The notes beneath the pieces are model-generated. The model had not been told where the DNA came from and made no database searches. It saw only the letters and a program-made list of their open reading frames with translations. A stretch of DNA of 36,293 nt from CAZLQF01 sp964561545 (lineage in GTDB: Bacteria; Bacteroidota; Bacteroidia; CAILMK01; CAYYUA01). The stretch covers positions 1 through 36,293 of the forward strand of contig CAZLQF010000027.1 of the NCBI GenBank assembly GCA_964561545.1, read 5' to 3'. Made by a program: the position numbers and the translations under genes. Each line of letters starts with the position of its first letter. Position 1 is the stretch's first letter. This document shows positions 7,989-16,708 of this stretch, piece after piece.

Positions 7989-8657
7989 TTATTGGATAGA
8001 GCTTCTGAGGTAGGCGGTTTTTAGGGCCGGACTGATTTTATAACGCTCATCAAGGGTATCGTCATAAATAGCTTTTAACGATTCGTATACATTTTGCAAG
8101 CCCGTTTTCTCACTCCATTCAAACGGGCCCAGCGGATAATTGGTGCCTGATTTCATGCTTTGATCAATGTCTTCGATTGAAGCCGTGCCTTCCTGGTAGG
8201 TAAAAAAGGCCTCGTTGATGATCATTAAAATGATGCGCGGTGTAGCCATGCCCACCCGATCTTCAACAAGCCGGTAATCCCAATTGAGGTTTTTCATGGT
8301 TTGGTCCATTGCCTTTTCATCTTTGCCATTGATCAACGTTGCTTCCTTAAGTTCACGGTTGATGAAAGTGGGCAAGAGGTTCATGCCGATAAGCCTACAT
8401 TCTGGCCATTTTCCATGTTCAGCAACCATAGCCGTAAGTTGGCGCTTAACTGAACATCCAATAACGGGTTTGTTTTTAAGCTGTAGGTAATGTTGCAAGT
8501 GATGGGGGTTGTCATCTAAATTTAAATCGATGATGATGTCAAATTGCTTAAGATCTGATGGCAATTCATGGGCTTGGTAAGTAATGTTAGCATCGGTGGG
8601 AAGTACCTCCGAAATTTCATTTCTCCGTGCCTCGTCTCCTGTTATCAATATCTCCAT
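7989..8657 (-). CDS. 3-hydroxyacyl-CoA dehydrogenase-like protein, degenerate NAD domain
   Basis: A 222-residue cytoplasmic protein. The C-terminal half is clearly the 3HCDH helical domain: VEDRVGMATPRIILMIINEA at 131-150, an AS-x-EDIDQSM motif at about 159-168, and GTNYPLGPFEW at 171-181. The N-terminal half (1-110) is shorter than the normal NAD-binding domain and lacks GxGxMG, although the strands ILIT and IIIDLNL suggest a reduced Rossmann fold. At the position of the catalytic histidine (usual GLHFFNP) the sequence is GMNLLPTF, with Asn93, while a glutamate at 105 keeps the expected 12-residue distance. It may be a non-catalytic or altered relative. No beta-oxidation genes adjoin it. It diverges from the ClC gene 99 bases away. 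Confidence 0.72.
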   Translation of the reverse strand: MEILITGDEARRNEISEVLPTDANITYQAHELPSDLKQFDIIIDLNLDDNPHHLQHYLQLKNKPVIGCSVKRQLTAMVAEHGKWPECRLIGMNLLPTFINRELKEATLINGKDEKAMDQTMKNLNWDYRLVEDRVGMATPRIILMIINEAFFTYQEGTASIEDIDQSMKSGTNYPLGPFEWSEKTGLQNVYESLKAIYDDTLDERYKISPALKTAYLRSSIQ

Positions 8658-8756
8658 AGTAAAAGCTATTTTCGGGGTACAAAGTAACTAAATTCCTCGC
8701 AGGCAAACTAAATTTGATTGAGTTAAGCATGTTATTTAAAAGGAATAAAACCTGAT

Positions 8757-10559
8757 TTGTTGAAACTGGACAGGCTGCTATATCGATTCCTGGCATGGCG
8801 AATAAAGCACGTAAGCAATAAGAATTTCCTGTTTTTTGTAAGCTTTTTGATCGGTATAGTAGGGGGATTGGCAGCAGTAACCCTGAAATCAGCTGTGCAT
8901 TTTATTCACCACGCAACAAGTGAGTGGATCCCTGTTGCTGAAAACCAATACTTATTTTTTCTGCTTCCCTTGTTTGGAATTATGTTGACCGTAGCCTTTA
9001 AAGTCTTTTTCATGCACGGCAAACTTGGGCATGGCATTCCGAATTTACTCTATACCGTATCTAAAAAATCAAGCCTTGTTGAGCGCGATAAGATGTACTC
9101 GCACATGATCAGTGGTGCATTTACGGTAGGCTTTGGAGGTTCGGTTGGATTGGAAGCGCCCATTGTAACCACTGGCTCGGCATTTGGCTCCAATATTGGC
9201 CGCTTATTGCACCTGGGTTATAAGAAGCGGAGCCTTTTAATTGGATGCGGGGCTGCTGCTGCTATTGCAGCTATTTTTAACGCACCGATCGCTGGTGTTA
9301 TATTTTCGCTTGAGATCCTGTTGCTTGAGCTTTCCATCCCTGCTTTCATTCCCCTTTTTATATCAGCTGTTACCGGAACTTTGGTTTCAAAATTGGTACT
9401 TGGAGATGCCATTTTATTCAACTTTCCAGCATCTACCGGATTTGCTTTTAAAGAAATTCCTGTTTTCATTGGCCTTGGCATATTTGCTGGTTTGGTTTCA
9501 TTGTATTTTACAAGGATGACCTATTTTTCTGAAAGAATCATCCGGAAAGTCCAAAATACTTTTCAACGGGCTTTGGTGGGCGGCATCGCTTTGGGGGTTA
9601 TGCTCTTTGTGTTACCGCCATTATATGGCGAAGGGTATGATGTGATTAAAGGTTTGCTGAACAATGACACCTCTGTAATTTTAAAACACAATATTCTACT
9701 ACAAAGCCTCGACAATGAATTTTTACTCATGGTCCTTGTTGGAGCTTTAATCCTTTTTAAAGCATTAGCTTCCGCTTTTACGATAAGTGCGGGAGGTAAC
9801 GGAGGCATCTTTGCGCCTTCTTTGTTCCTGGGTGGTATTTCTGGCTTTTTTATGGCTCGTTTGGTTAATGACCTTGGTTTTTTGCCATTTGAAATTTCTG
9901 AGGCGGCTTTTGTATTGGTGGGCATGGCAGGCGTTATGAGTGGCGTTTTGCATGCTCCTTTAACAGCCATTTTTCTCATAGCCGAAATTACCGGTGGTTA
10001 TATGCTTTTTCTGCCTTTAATGATCGTAGCTGCTATATCTTATGCCACGATTAGCTACTTTGAGCCACATTCGCTCTATACCAAGCAGTTGGCATTGAAA
10101 GGTCATTTGCACTCTCATGACAAGGATAAATCAGTACTGACCATGCTCAATCTGGAGCATTTGATCGAAAAGGATTTTAATTCTGTTAATGTGGATGGAA
10201 CTTTGCGGGATTTGGTAAACACCGTTTCCCAATCCACGCGCAACACCTTTCCTGTTTTAAATAAGCAGCAAGAATTGCAAGGCATTATCCATCTTGATGA
10301 CATTAGGGAGCTCATGTTTAAGCCGAACATGTACGATAAAGTTTCCATTGATGACCTCATGCACCAGCCAGCTGCTTTCATTTACATGCATGAAACTGTG
10401 GAAGAGGCCATGCGAAAATTTGACCTTACAGGTGAATGGAACCTGCCCGTTGTTAAAGATAAGGTTTATTTAGGATTTTTGTCCAAATCCAAAATCTTTT
10501 CGAAATATCGCAATCTTCTTATTCAACAATCCAAGGAAGAAAATGAAATTATTGAATAA
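8757..10559 (+). CDS. ClC-family chloride channel/transporter with CBS domains
   Basis: A 600-residue inner-membrane protein of the ClC family: an anion-conducting membrane domain at about 20-440, then a CBS pair at about 460-590 that usually binds adenine nucleotides. Anion-pathway motifs are GHGIP at 91-95, GLEAP at 131-135 with the gating glutamate Glu133, GIFAP at 350-354, and Tyr415 in EITGGY. The residue corresponding to the internal proton glutamate of E. coli ClC is Ile187 (FSLEILL), a substitution seen in channel-type ClCs. The start is TTG at 8757 with AAAAGGA upstream; it gives the same 10-residue lead to the shared LAWR-KH segment as the paralogue at 28303-30090. The TPR gene ends 2 bases away on the other strand. 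Confidence 0.92.
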   Translation: MLKLDRLLYRFLAWRIKHVSNKNFLFFVSFLIGIVGGLAAVTLKSAVHFIHHATSEWIPVAENQYLFFLLPLFGIMLTVAFKVFFMHGKLGHGIPNLLYTVSKKSSLVERDKMYSHMISGAFTVGFGGSVGLEAPIVTTGSAFGSNIGRLLHLGYKKRSLLIGCGAAAAIAAIFNAPIAGVIFSLEILLLELSIPAFIPLFISAVTGTLVSKLVLGDAILFNFPASTGFAFKEIPVFIGLGIFAGLVSLYFTRMTYFSERIIRKVQNTFQRALVGGIALGVMLFVLPPLYGEGYDVIKGLLNNDTSVILKHNILLQSLDNEFLLMVLVGALILFKALASAFTISAGGNGGIFAPSLFLGGISGFFMARLVNDLGFLPFEISEAAFVLVGMAGVMSGVLHAPLTAIFLIAEITGGYMLFLPLMIVAAISYATISYFEPHSLYTKQLALKGHLHSHDKDKSVLTMLNLEHLIEKDFNSVNVDGTLRDLVNTVSQSTRNTFPVLNKQQELQGIIHLDDIRELMFKPNMYDKVSIDDLMHQPAAFIYMHETVEEAMRKFDLTGEWNLPVVKDKVYLGFLSKSKIFSKYRNLLIQQSKEENEIIE

Positions 10560-10561
10560 GG

Positions 10562-12073
10562 TTAAGTAGGTTGTTTCACCACTCTTTTTTTAAGCTTTTC
10601 TTCAAACAGGCTGTGGAGCGGAAAAATGCAGGTGGCCAAAATGGCATTGGCAACCAATTTGATCAGTGGCGCACCCCCTGATAAGGCATCTATTTTAGGG
10701 TCCAGGACCACCAACAGGAACTCAAACAGTAAAATAAATGAAATAAAAATCATGCCTTCAGCTATACGCTGGTGAAAGGTGAATTTACCAGTAAAAAAGA
10801 CGCTTACGAACATAAACACGATAAAAATTAAGATGCCCGAATACTGAATCCGGTTTCTTCTTTTTTCTCGCTTTTCCTCTAACCTTTGTTGCTTTTCCGC
10901 TTTTCTTCTTTTTTCCGCCATTTCCAAGCGCTGTATTTGATTGGCTTTTTCCTGGTTGAATAAGGTATCCTTAATTGCTCCAAGCTTACTTTGGGCATGG
11001 TAAGCTTTTTGGTAATTGCCAATTGTATCGTAAAGTTTACTCAGTCCTTGATATGCATTTTTAAGCTCATTCTGTTGGTTCAGTTCGGCAGCTATTTGCC
11101 TGCCCTGCTCATAGTAGTCAATGGCTTTTAGCCAGTCTTTCTTTTTCTTGTATATTTCTCCCATGCCTAAATAGGAATACACCAAGCCGCTTTTGTTATT
11201 GATAGCTTTATTGATCTCGAGGGATCGGTTTTGGTTTTCCAATGCTTCGTCCATCCAGTCTTTTTCCTTGTACAGCCTACTGATGTTGGTATAGGCCCGG
11301 GCAATATACCGCTTGATGTCCTGTTCCTCAGCTAATTTTAAGGACCTTCGGTAAAATTCTAAAGCTTTATTGAAGAAAGTATCCTTAGCATTGTCAATGC
11401 TTTTTTCCTTTTCCATTCTTTTGTAATAGATGTTCCCGAGGTTTACATTAACTGTAGCCATCTCAGCCTTTTCTTCTAACGCTTTTTTAATGTCAATACT
11501 TTTTTGGTAATAGTTCAGTGCTTTTTCAAAATTGTCCTGGACATCGTAAAGCCGGCCTAAATTGTTGTAGAGGGTCCCAACCGCTTTTTTTCTACCTTGA
11601 TCTTCGAAAAGGGGTAAGGCTTTAAAATAATATTCCAGGGCTTCATCATAACTGCCCCTTTTAAAATAGATGATGCCAATGTTGTTGTACAATGAAGCTA
11701 TTCTTTGATGATCATCCAATTCTTTGGCCAAATGGAGAGCTTCGAGGTATTGCTCCAATGCATTCGGATAATTATCCTTTAGATAATAAATATTACCGAT
11801 ACTTTTATAAACTTTTGCCTGGGTTTCCAGATCTTGGATCTTGGTAGCCAATTCCATTGCTTGTTGCCCATAATCCAATGCTTTTTCAAGTTTATAAGCT
11901 TTGTAATAATGTTCGCACAACTGGCTTAGTAAAGCTACCCTTTGAGCAGATTTATTGGTTTTATCCAACTCATTCTCCAAACTATCGATTGTACTTGATG
12001 CAGCGCCTACTTTCGGCATTAAGATGATACCTGCAATACAGAACCATAGCCAATATGCTAATAACCTTTTCAT
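10562..12073 (-). CDS. TPR-repeat protein with C-terminal membrane segments
   Basis: A 503-residue protein with a signal sequence (1-24), then about nine tetratricopeptide repeats over residues 45-365 (for example SIGNIYYLKDNYPNALEQYL, followed by EALHLA). A very basic coiled coil follows at about 375-408 (RRKAEKQQRLEEKREKRRNR), then three hydrophobic helices at about 409-428, 439-457 and 469-486. This resembles the periplasmic TPR sensor half of Bacteroidota hybrid kinases, but no kinase or DNA-binding domain follows the membrane part. It probably scaffolds or senses in the periplasm, anchored to the inner membrane. A TATTTTTG element lies 35 bases upstream of the ATG. Confidence 0.82.
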   Translation of the reverse strand: MKRLLAYWLWFCIAGIILMPKVGAASSTIDSLENELDKTNKSAQRVALLSQLCEHYYKAYKLEKALDYGQQAMELATKIQDLETQAKVYKSIGNIYYLKDNYPNALEQYLEALHLAKELDDHQRIASLYNNIGIIYFKRGSYDEALEYYFKALPLFEDQGRKKAVGTLYNNLGRLYDVQDNFEKALNYYQKSIDIKKALEEKAEMATVNVNLGNIYYKRMEKEKSIDNAKDTFFNKALEFYRRSLKLAEEQDIKRYIARAYTNISRLYKEKDWMDEALENQNRSLEINKAINNKSGLVYSYLGMGEIYKKKKDWLKAIDYYEQGRQIAAELNQQNELKNAYQGLSKLYDTIGNYQKAYHAQSKLGAIKDTLFNQEKANQIQRLEMAEKRRKAEKQQRLEEKREKRRNRIQYSGILIFIVFMFVSVFFTGKFTFHQRIAEGMIFISFILLFEFLLVVLDPKIDALSGGAPLIKLVANAILATCIFPLHSLFEEKLKKRVVKQPT

Positions 12074-12398
12074 AAAGCCTGTTTTTAAACGACATTAAAA
12101 AGATAAGCAAAAATAAAGAACCGTACTTAAGGAGCGGCTGAACCTTTAGATCGTCATGCCAGGGAAAGGTATAATGAAAGCTTAGTACGAGAATCAAACT
12201 CGATAAATTGGTATATTGGCTTTTCGTTGAAAGGAAGCCTATAAAATGCTTATTGGCCTAAATTGATGATTTGAGAAGCGCTTTAATGAATTTTAAAGAT
12301 CAACCTCAGCCTTCCTATTGGGGCTTCATCAAATGAGTTTGTTTAAGAGTCTCCTAATATTTAAGAAGTGGTCCAAGGTCCTATCAGGACAGCAACTA
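12074..12398. other. Intergenic region upstream of the TPR gene
   Basis: This 325-base gap lies between two minus-strand genes. It holds the promoter-like element at 12108-12115, and I see no supported gene. Short frames here lack start context and family resemblance. A GTCCT-ATC-AGGAC dyad near 12380 is too small to interpret. Confidence 0.5.
12108..12115 (-). promoter_or_regulatory. -7 promoter element for the TPR gene
   Basis: On the minus strand this reads TATTTTTG, an exact fit to TAnnTTTG, and ends 35 bases before the ATG at 12073. The surroundings are AT-rich, so chance occurrence is possible; no clear -33 element was seen. Confidence 0.4.
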
Positions 12399-13406
12399 TC
12401 AATAGATCATAATTTTACCGGTGCCTAATACAGCGCTTTTTGAATCTTTTAACTGCACTATGTATACACCTTTATTGAGCTGATCTACCTTGAGCTTCAT
12501 TTGGTTGTTACCTTGAATAAATGATTGAGTGATTATTTTTTGGCCGGCCATGTTGCGTATTTCAAGATTCAGTTGTTTAGCATTTGTATTATCACTAATT
12601 TCTATATTGATGCGATGGTCGGCAGGGTTTGGGTACAGCTGGAGGTCTTGGCGTTCATCGGTAAAGGTTAAATAAGTGGTTGGATCCACTTTTCCTTCTT
12701 CTTTATCAACTGAGAAATCCGTGCTGTCAGCAGTTTGGTTGTTTTGGTCGATGCTGACTGAAATTTCAGTTGCTTGGAATCCTGGTATTTCAGTTCTTAC
12801 GTTGTATTGGCCATTGGGTAAGCTATCAATTTTATAATTACCGGCTGAATCTGTTTCATCATAACCGTAAGGTTCGTCATTGGAGCCAATGGCCAGGACT
12901 TCCACACCTCCTTGAGGATCTCCGGGGCCCTTTCGCTTACCAGGTCCTGCTTCTATTACCTGACCGCTTATGGTGCCATCACCACTTTGGCCAACGCCTT
13001 CTACAAGGTTGATAGTAATGAACCTCGACCCACCAACTCCGGATAGTTGGAGCGTATCTGCATCCTTCCAGAACAAGGTATCTCCATAGTAAGTAGGAAA
13101 GTAATCTTCATAATAGGTTGAATGGGTGTCCAGTTTAGCTTTAAGTAAGTAAACTCCTGAATCCTGAATATTCCTCAAAGCAAAGGAGCCTTCATCAAAA
13201 AATTTGATGGTATCCTCAGCAACCTTGGTGTATCTATCACTCGAGTCTTGTTGATAAAGGACTACAAAGCCTTGATCAATAAATGTTTGTGGATCTATAC
13301 TAACATTTCCTTCCAAATCCTCTTGGCTAAAAGCCAAACTGCTAAATGCCATTAAAACAACAAAAACACTTGTGTACCTTGCTATTGTACTTATATAGTG
13401 ATGCAT
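12399..13406 (-). CDS. T9SS cargo with carboxypeptidase-regulatory-like domain
   Basis: A 335-residue secreted protein. The signal peptide covers 1-27, with cleavage near SLAFSQ. A beta-rich region at 30-140 follows, then a CarboxypepD_reg/SdrD-B-like sandwich at about 144-228 (GTISGQVIEAGPG, later TDSAGNYKIDSLPNGQYNVR). The type A T9SS sorting domain is at 254-335, with the typical LQLYPNPADHRINIEI and ending KGVYIVQLKDSK then GKIMIY. The protein should therefore be exported across the outer membrane by T9SS and anchored or released there. No catalytic domain is visible, so an adhesive or structural role is likely. It diverges from the YheT-type hydrolase gene, 73 bases away. Confidence 0.85.
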   Translation of the reverse strand: MHHYISTIARYTSVFVVLMAFSSLAFSQEDLEGNVSIDPQTFIDQGFVVLYQQDSSDRYTKVAEDTIKFFDEGSFALRNIQDSGVYLLKAKLDTHSTYYEDYFPTYYGDTLFWKDADTLQLSGVGGSRFITINLVEGVGQSGDGTISGQVIEAGPGKRKGPGDPQGGVEVLAIGSNDEPYGYDETDSAGNYKIDSLPNGQYNVRTEIPGFQATEISVSIDQNNQTADSTDFSVDKEEGKVDPTTYLTFTDERQDLQLYPNPADHRINIEISDNTNAKQLNLEIRNMAGQKIITQSFIQGNNQMKLKVDQLNKGVYIVQLKDSKSAVLGTGKIMIY

Positions 13407-13479
13407 TAGTTGAATATTTTAATTAAATTTCTTACCAAGGTATTTAATTTAAACGGAAATTTCAAATTCCATTTGCTTT

Positions 13480-14460
13480 ATGCCGGAACAAAGCATGTAC
13501 CAACCTTACCAACCTTCAAGGTGTTTCCAAAACAGGTATTTCAATACCATTTTTACAAATCTATGGCGGGATGCGTGGCTCCAAACTTCGTATGTGCGAA
13601 AAAGGATTAAAACCCAAGATAAGGATTTCCTGGATCTTGATTTAGCGAGTGCAGGTAGTAATAAAGCTTTATTACTTGTGCATGGCTTGGAGGGCGATGC
13701 TTATGCTCCTTATGTGAAGGGAATGGTAAAAGCTGCCAAGCAAGCAGGCTGGGATGCTGTTAGTTTAAACCTTAGAGGCTGCAGTGGTACCATCAATTGG
13801 CAACCCAGTATTTATCACAGTGGCAGGAGTGAGGATCTTCATAATGCTATAATCCACTTGTTAGAACAAGAGGCTTACCACTATTTAGCGATCATTGGGT
13901 TTAGTCTTGGGGGTAACCTAACCCTAAAATATACTGGTGAACGAGCTGAAGGCCTTGATGAACGGATTAAAGCCGTTGCAGCTGTTTCAGTTCCCTTTGA
14001 TCTTGAAAATGTAGCCATGAACATGGATCAAATCAGCAACATCCTTTTTCGATACCGATTTTTGAGAACCCTGAAGCAAAAGGCGCTTGAGAAAAAAGAG
14101 CAATTTCCTCATTTGCCGGTGGATAAAACGGCCATCCAAAAAACCCGCAAGTTTTATGAATTCGATAATGTTTTTACAGCACCGGTCCATGGCTTTAAAG
14201 ATGCAAAAGATTATTGGCATCAAAGCAGTAGCCTTTATTTTCTTAAGTCAATTAATTGTTCAACCTTGATGATCAATTCGCAGGATGACCCCTTTATTCC
14301 GCCAGATTCAATCCCATTTTCAACCATTCATCATCAGGATCTACTGGACCTATTGACACCTCGATATGGCGGCCATGTGGGGTTTGGTAGCTGGCGATTG
14401 AATGATACGCTTTGGCACGAGAATAGGGTAATGGCATTTTTGCAGCAGCAAGGGTTGTAA
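13480..14460 (+). CDS. YheT-family alpha/beta hydrolase
   Basis: A 326-residue cytoplasmic hydrolase of the YheT/ABHD1-3 group. It has the oxyanion-loop motif HGLEG at 68-72, NLRGCSG at 97-103, the nucleophile elbow GFSLGG with Ser142, an acid in SQDDPFIPP at 269-270, and the catalytic histidine in YGGHVGFGS at 299. Relatives are putative esterases with ill-defined substrates; eukaryotic homologues act on phospholipids. The ATG at 13480 places the conserved start (MYQPYQPSRCFQNRYFNTIF) at the N-terminus. No SD site is visible. The methyltransferase follows after 142 bases that include a perfect inverted repeat. Confidence 0.9.
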   Translation: MPEQSMYQPYQPSRCFQNRYFNTIFTNLWRDAWLQTSYVRKRIKTQDKDFLDLDLASAGSNKALLLVHGLEGDAYAPYVKGMVKAAKQAGWDAVSLNLRGCSGTINWQPSIYHSGRSEDLHNAIIHLLEQEAYHYLAIIGFSLGGNLTLKYTGERAEGLDERIKAVAAVSVPFDLENVAMNMDQISNILFRYRFLRTLKQKALEKKEQFPHLPVDKTAIQKTRKFYEFDNVFTAPVHGFKDAKDYWHQSSSLYFLKSINCSTLMINSQDDPFIPPDSIPFSTIHHQDLLDLLTPRYGGHVGFGSWRLNDTLWHENRVMAFLQQQGL

Positions 14461-14498
14461 AAGTTTGTCGTTTAGTGAGGTTTTCCCGTTAAGAACTG

Positions 14499-14534
14499 CA
14501 TATTGACGCTTGAGGATTGAATTGCGTCAATATG
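14499..14534. promoter_or_regulatory. Perfect 11-bp inverted repeat before the methyltransferase gene
   Basis: CATATTGACGC at 14499-14509 and its exact complement GCGTCAATATG at 14524-14534 flank a 14-base loop. A T-rich stretch begins about 10 bases further on, too far away for a classical terminator. It could be an operator, or an attenuating hairpin between the hydrolase and methyltransferase genes. It also occupies the region where an upstream TTG start (14510) would lie, which argues against that start. Confidence 0.5.
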
Positions 14535-14602
14535 GAATCCATTTTGGTTTTTTGAATGAAAAGCATTGGCTTGATGTTGCTACAAAAAATAATGGTCAAC
14601 TT

Positions 14603-15202
14603 ATGAAACAATCCATGTGGGAAGAGCGGTACAGCCGTGAGGAATTTATTTATGGCACCCAGCCTAATGAATTTTTAGCCTCTGAAATTCAAAAACTTCA
14701 GCAGGGCAAGCTCTTGTTACCATGCGAGGGGGAAGGTAGGAATGCCGTATTTGCTGCCCAATTGGGGTGGGTTGTAGATGCTTTTGATTATGCAGAAGCA
14801 GGCAAAACCAAATCCCTTCAATTAGCCAGGGAGCATGGCGCCTCCATTAACTACTGGGTTAGCTCCGTTGAAGCCTTTGAAGCCCCTGCTAACCGATACG
14901 ATGCCATTGCACTGATCTATTGCCACGTTGCGCCAGAAAGCCGGGGTGAATTCCATCAAAAAATGGTGCAAGCCCTCAAGCCCAATGGCACGCTTATCCT
15001 CGAGGGCTTTTCCGAGGAGCAACTGGATTACGATTCAGGTGGGCCGCCTGTTATTGAAAGATTGTTTACCGCAGAAGGTTTAAAGGAAGACTTTCAAGAA
15101 CTGGACCTCCTTAAAGCCGACTGCGAACTCGTTCAGCTTCAGGAAGGGCGATTCCATAACGGCCTTGGTTCAGTGGTTCGATTGGTAGGCAAGAAGCACT
15201 AA
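14603..15202 (+). CDS. TehB-like class I SAM-dependent methyltransferase
   Basis: A 199-residue soluble methyltransferase. The conserved opening MWEERYSREEFIYGTQPNEF is typical of small TehB/thiopurine-methyltransferase-like proteins. Motif I is LLLPCEGEGRNAVFAAQLGW at 37-56, and the acidic ribose-binding position is in DAFDYAEAG at about 59-67. Later come IALIYCHVAPESR (motif IV region) and LKPNGTLILEGFS (post-motif). In relatives these enzymes methylate small or oxyanion substrates; the target here is unknown. The frame is open back to a TTG at 14510, but homology starts at MWEERYS, so I chose the ATG at 14603; the ATG at 14615 is possible too. Confidence 0.85.
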   Translation: MKQSMWEERYSREEFIYGTQPNEFLASEIQKLQQGKLLLPCEGEGRNAVFAAQLGWVVDAFDYAEAGKTKSLQLAREHGASINYWVSSVEAFEAPANRYDAIALIYCHVAPESRGEFHQKMVQALKPNGTLILEGFSEEQLDYDSGGPPVIERLFTAEGLKEDFQELDLLKADCELVQLQEGRFHNGLGSVVRLVGKKH

Positions 15203-15331
15203 GGACCCATCTTGCATCTTAGCGCGTTTGAGGGGAAGTTTTAGTTTACTTTTATAAATTGGGATTGTTTGCTAAGCAGCAAAGATTTGTAACATTTTCT
15301 GTGGGCTTCCGCATCTTTATGTAAAGCGACC

Positions 15332-16708
15332 TCACTCAATATCAGTCGTCAGTTTAAACCGTAGCACCCTGCCATTGCCACCATCGGCCACGTAGAGCAT
15401 TTCCTGGAGGTAATCCACTCCCTCCGGATTTATGAATTGCTTGGGCCCGCTTCCGGTACCACCAAAAGACACTTTCACAAACTTGTCCCGGTTGGCAGCT
15501 GGAGGTGGTTGGGCGCCCTCATAGCCTTCTGTTGTAAATTGGTATAGGGAGTCCTGCTCGGTATCGACTACAAACAAGTAATTCGAGCCATCTCCTGTTT
15601 GGGTAATGTCTACTGGCTTGCTGAATTTAAAAGGCTCGTAAAGGAATCCGTTGGCTTTGCTGGTATCGCCCGTAGGTAAATTCTCTAACCGGTAGGTCAC
15701 ACCACCTTGTGATTCTTCCCGGTTGATCTTTTTAACCTTCAAGGCATCATTGGGTGATAAGGTACTCACAAAGAAATCCCCATCTGAAGTGGCCGTTGCT
15801 TTCTGGGGTGGTTGCAGAGAAGTGGTTAAGGCTTTGGGTTGGTTGAAGAAATCCCTGAACAAGCCTGTTTGGGTTCTCACCAAAATAGGAGATTCGTAAT
15901 TGGTATTGTTGTTAAACCTTAATACGGCATCATCAGGGCCGCCAAATTGCTGTGCCGAATTGTTAGGGCCGGTGCGGGAGACGTAGAAACCGTTGTTCTT
16001 CCTTATGGCCAAACCTTTAAAAGATACAAGGGCATCTTCTTCTGAAAAGCTGTTCTTAAAGTAAAACGGATGCACAATTCGCTTTTGGATGCTGGCATGA
16101 TCCAAACCATAACCGCCATCTCCCATCATATTGATGTAATAAATCGTGCTAAGGGTGTAAGTGGAGTCACTAATGGTAGAATCGGTCGTGCCCAAAGCAA
16201 GGATGTCCAGGTTTCTAAGTTGTTGAATGGCACTAAGCCCCGGTATTTTGAAATCTCCAATTTTAGAGCCTGAAACATCATAACTGCTGATCTCATCAGT
16301 GGCTGAGTCGGCTACATAAATTAAATCATCAAAACCGGCCATTACATCAATGGGATATTCGAAATCATCGAAAGCAGGTTGAATGGGGACATAAGCAACC
16401 TTTCGTTTATCACCGGTCGGTTTTTCCAGGAAATCCGTACTTGTCTTATCGCCAAAATAACTGTCACAGGAAGTAAATGCAATAAGCAAAGTTGGAAGCA
16501 TTAAAACGCAAACAAACCTATCAACCCAACCTTTAACTTTTTGGTTAAAGGAAAGATTACAAAAAGCAGCTGAGAATTGATTAAATCTTTGTTGCAGTTT
16601 TGGCAATAGCCAAGATCCAAGCTTCAAATTGGACTGGGCCAATTGCTGAACTTGAAGGGCCTGTTCAGATAGGCGGTAAAAATTGCGAACAAAGGGCTTG
16701 TTATTCAT
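15332..16708 (-). CDS. NHL/six-bladed beta-propeller lipoprotein
   Basis: A 458-residue lipoprotein, last gene of the seven-gene minus-strand run. A hydrophobic segment ends in the lipobox LIAFTSC with the cysteine at 81, and the rest looks like an NHL-type beta-propeller: repeated blades such as FDDLIYVADSATDEISSYDV, YLFVVDTEQDSLYQFTTEGY, and the final NPEGVDYLQEMLYVADGGNG. The oddity is about 55 hydrophilic, basic residues before the signal segment. The ATG at 16708 directly abuts the TAG of the PorV-like gene (TAGATG), which suggests coupled translation, and the only later ATG (Met70) would leave too short a signal. It probably sits on the outer membrane beside the receptor and barrel. Confidence 0.8.
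   Translation of the reverse strand: MNNKPFVRNFYRLSEQALQVQQLAQSNLKLGSWLLPKLQQRFNQFSAAFCNLSFNQKVKGWVDRFVCVLMLPTLLIAFTSCDSYFGDKTSTDFLEKPTGDKRKVAYVPIQPAFDDFEYPIDVMAGFDDLIYVADSATDEISSYDVSGSKIGDFKIPGLSAIQQLRNLDILALGTTDSTISDSTYTLSTIYYINMMGDGGYGLDHASIQKRIVHPFYFKNSFSEEDALVSFKGLAIRKNNGFYVSRTGPNNSAQQFGGPDDAVLRFNNNTNYESPILVRTQTGLFRDFFNQPKALTTSLQPPQKATATSDGDFFVSTLSPNDALKVKKINREESQGGVTYRLENLPTGDTSKANGFLYEPFKFSKPVDITQTGDGSNYLFVVDTEQDSLYQFTTEGYEGAQPPPAANRDKFVKVSFGGTGSGPKQFINPEGVDYLQEMLYVADGGNGRVLRFKLTTDIE

Noticed and set aside
9563..9979. A 138-codon minus-strand frame inside the first ClC gene
   Set aside because: It is antisense to conserved membrane helices; its lysine/proline-rich composition is what antisense membrane codons give.
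14510..14602. Upstream TTG start for the methyltransferase
   Set aside because: It would begin inside the loop of the inverted repeat and add 31 residues before the conserved MWEERYS start.
15268..15283. TTTGCT-AAGC-AGCAAA hairpin between the convergent methyltransferase and propeller-lipoprotein genes
   Set aside because: Only six pairs, AT-rich, and no T-run of useful length; too weak to call a terminator.
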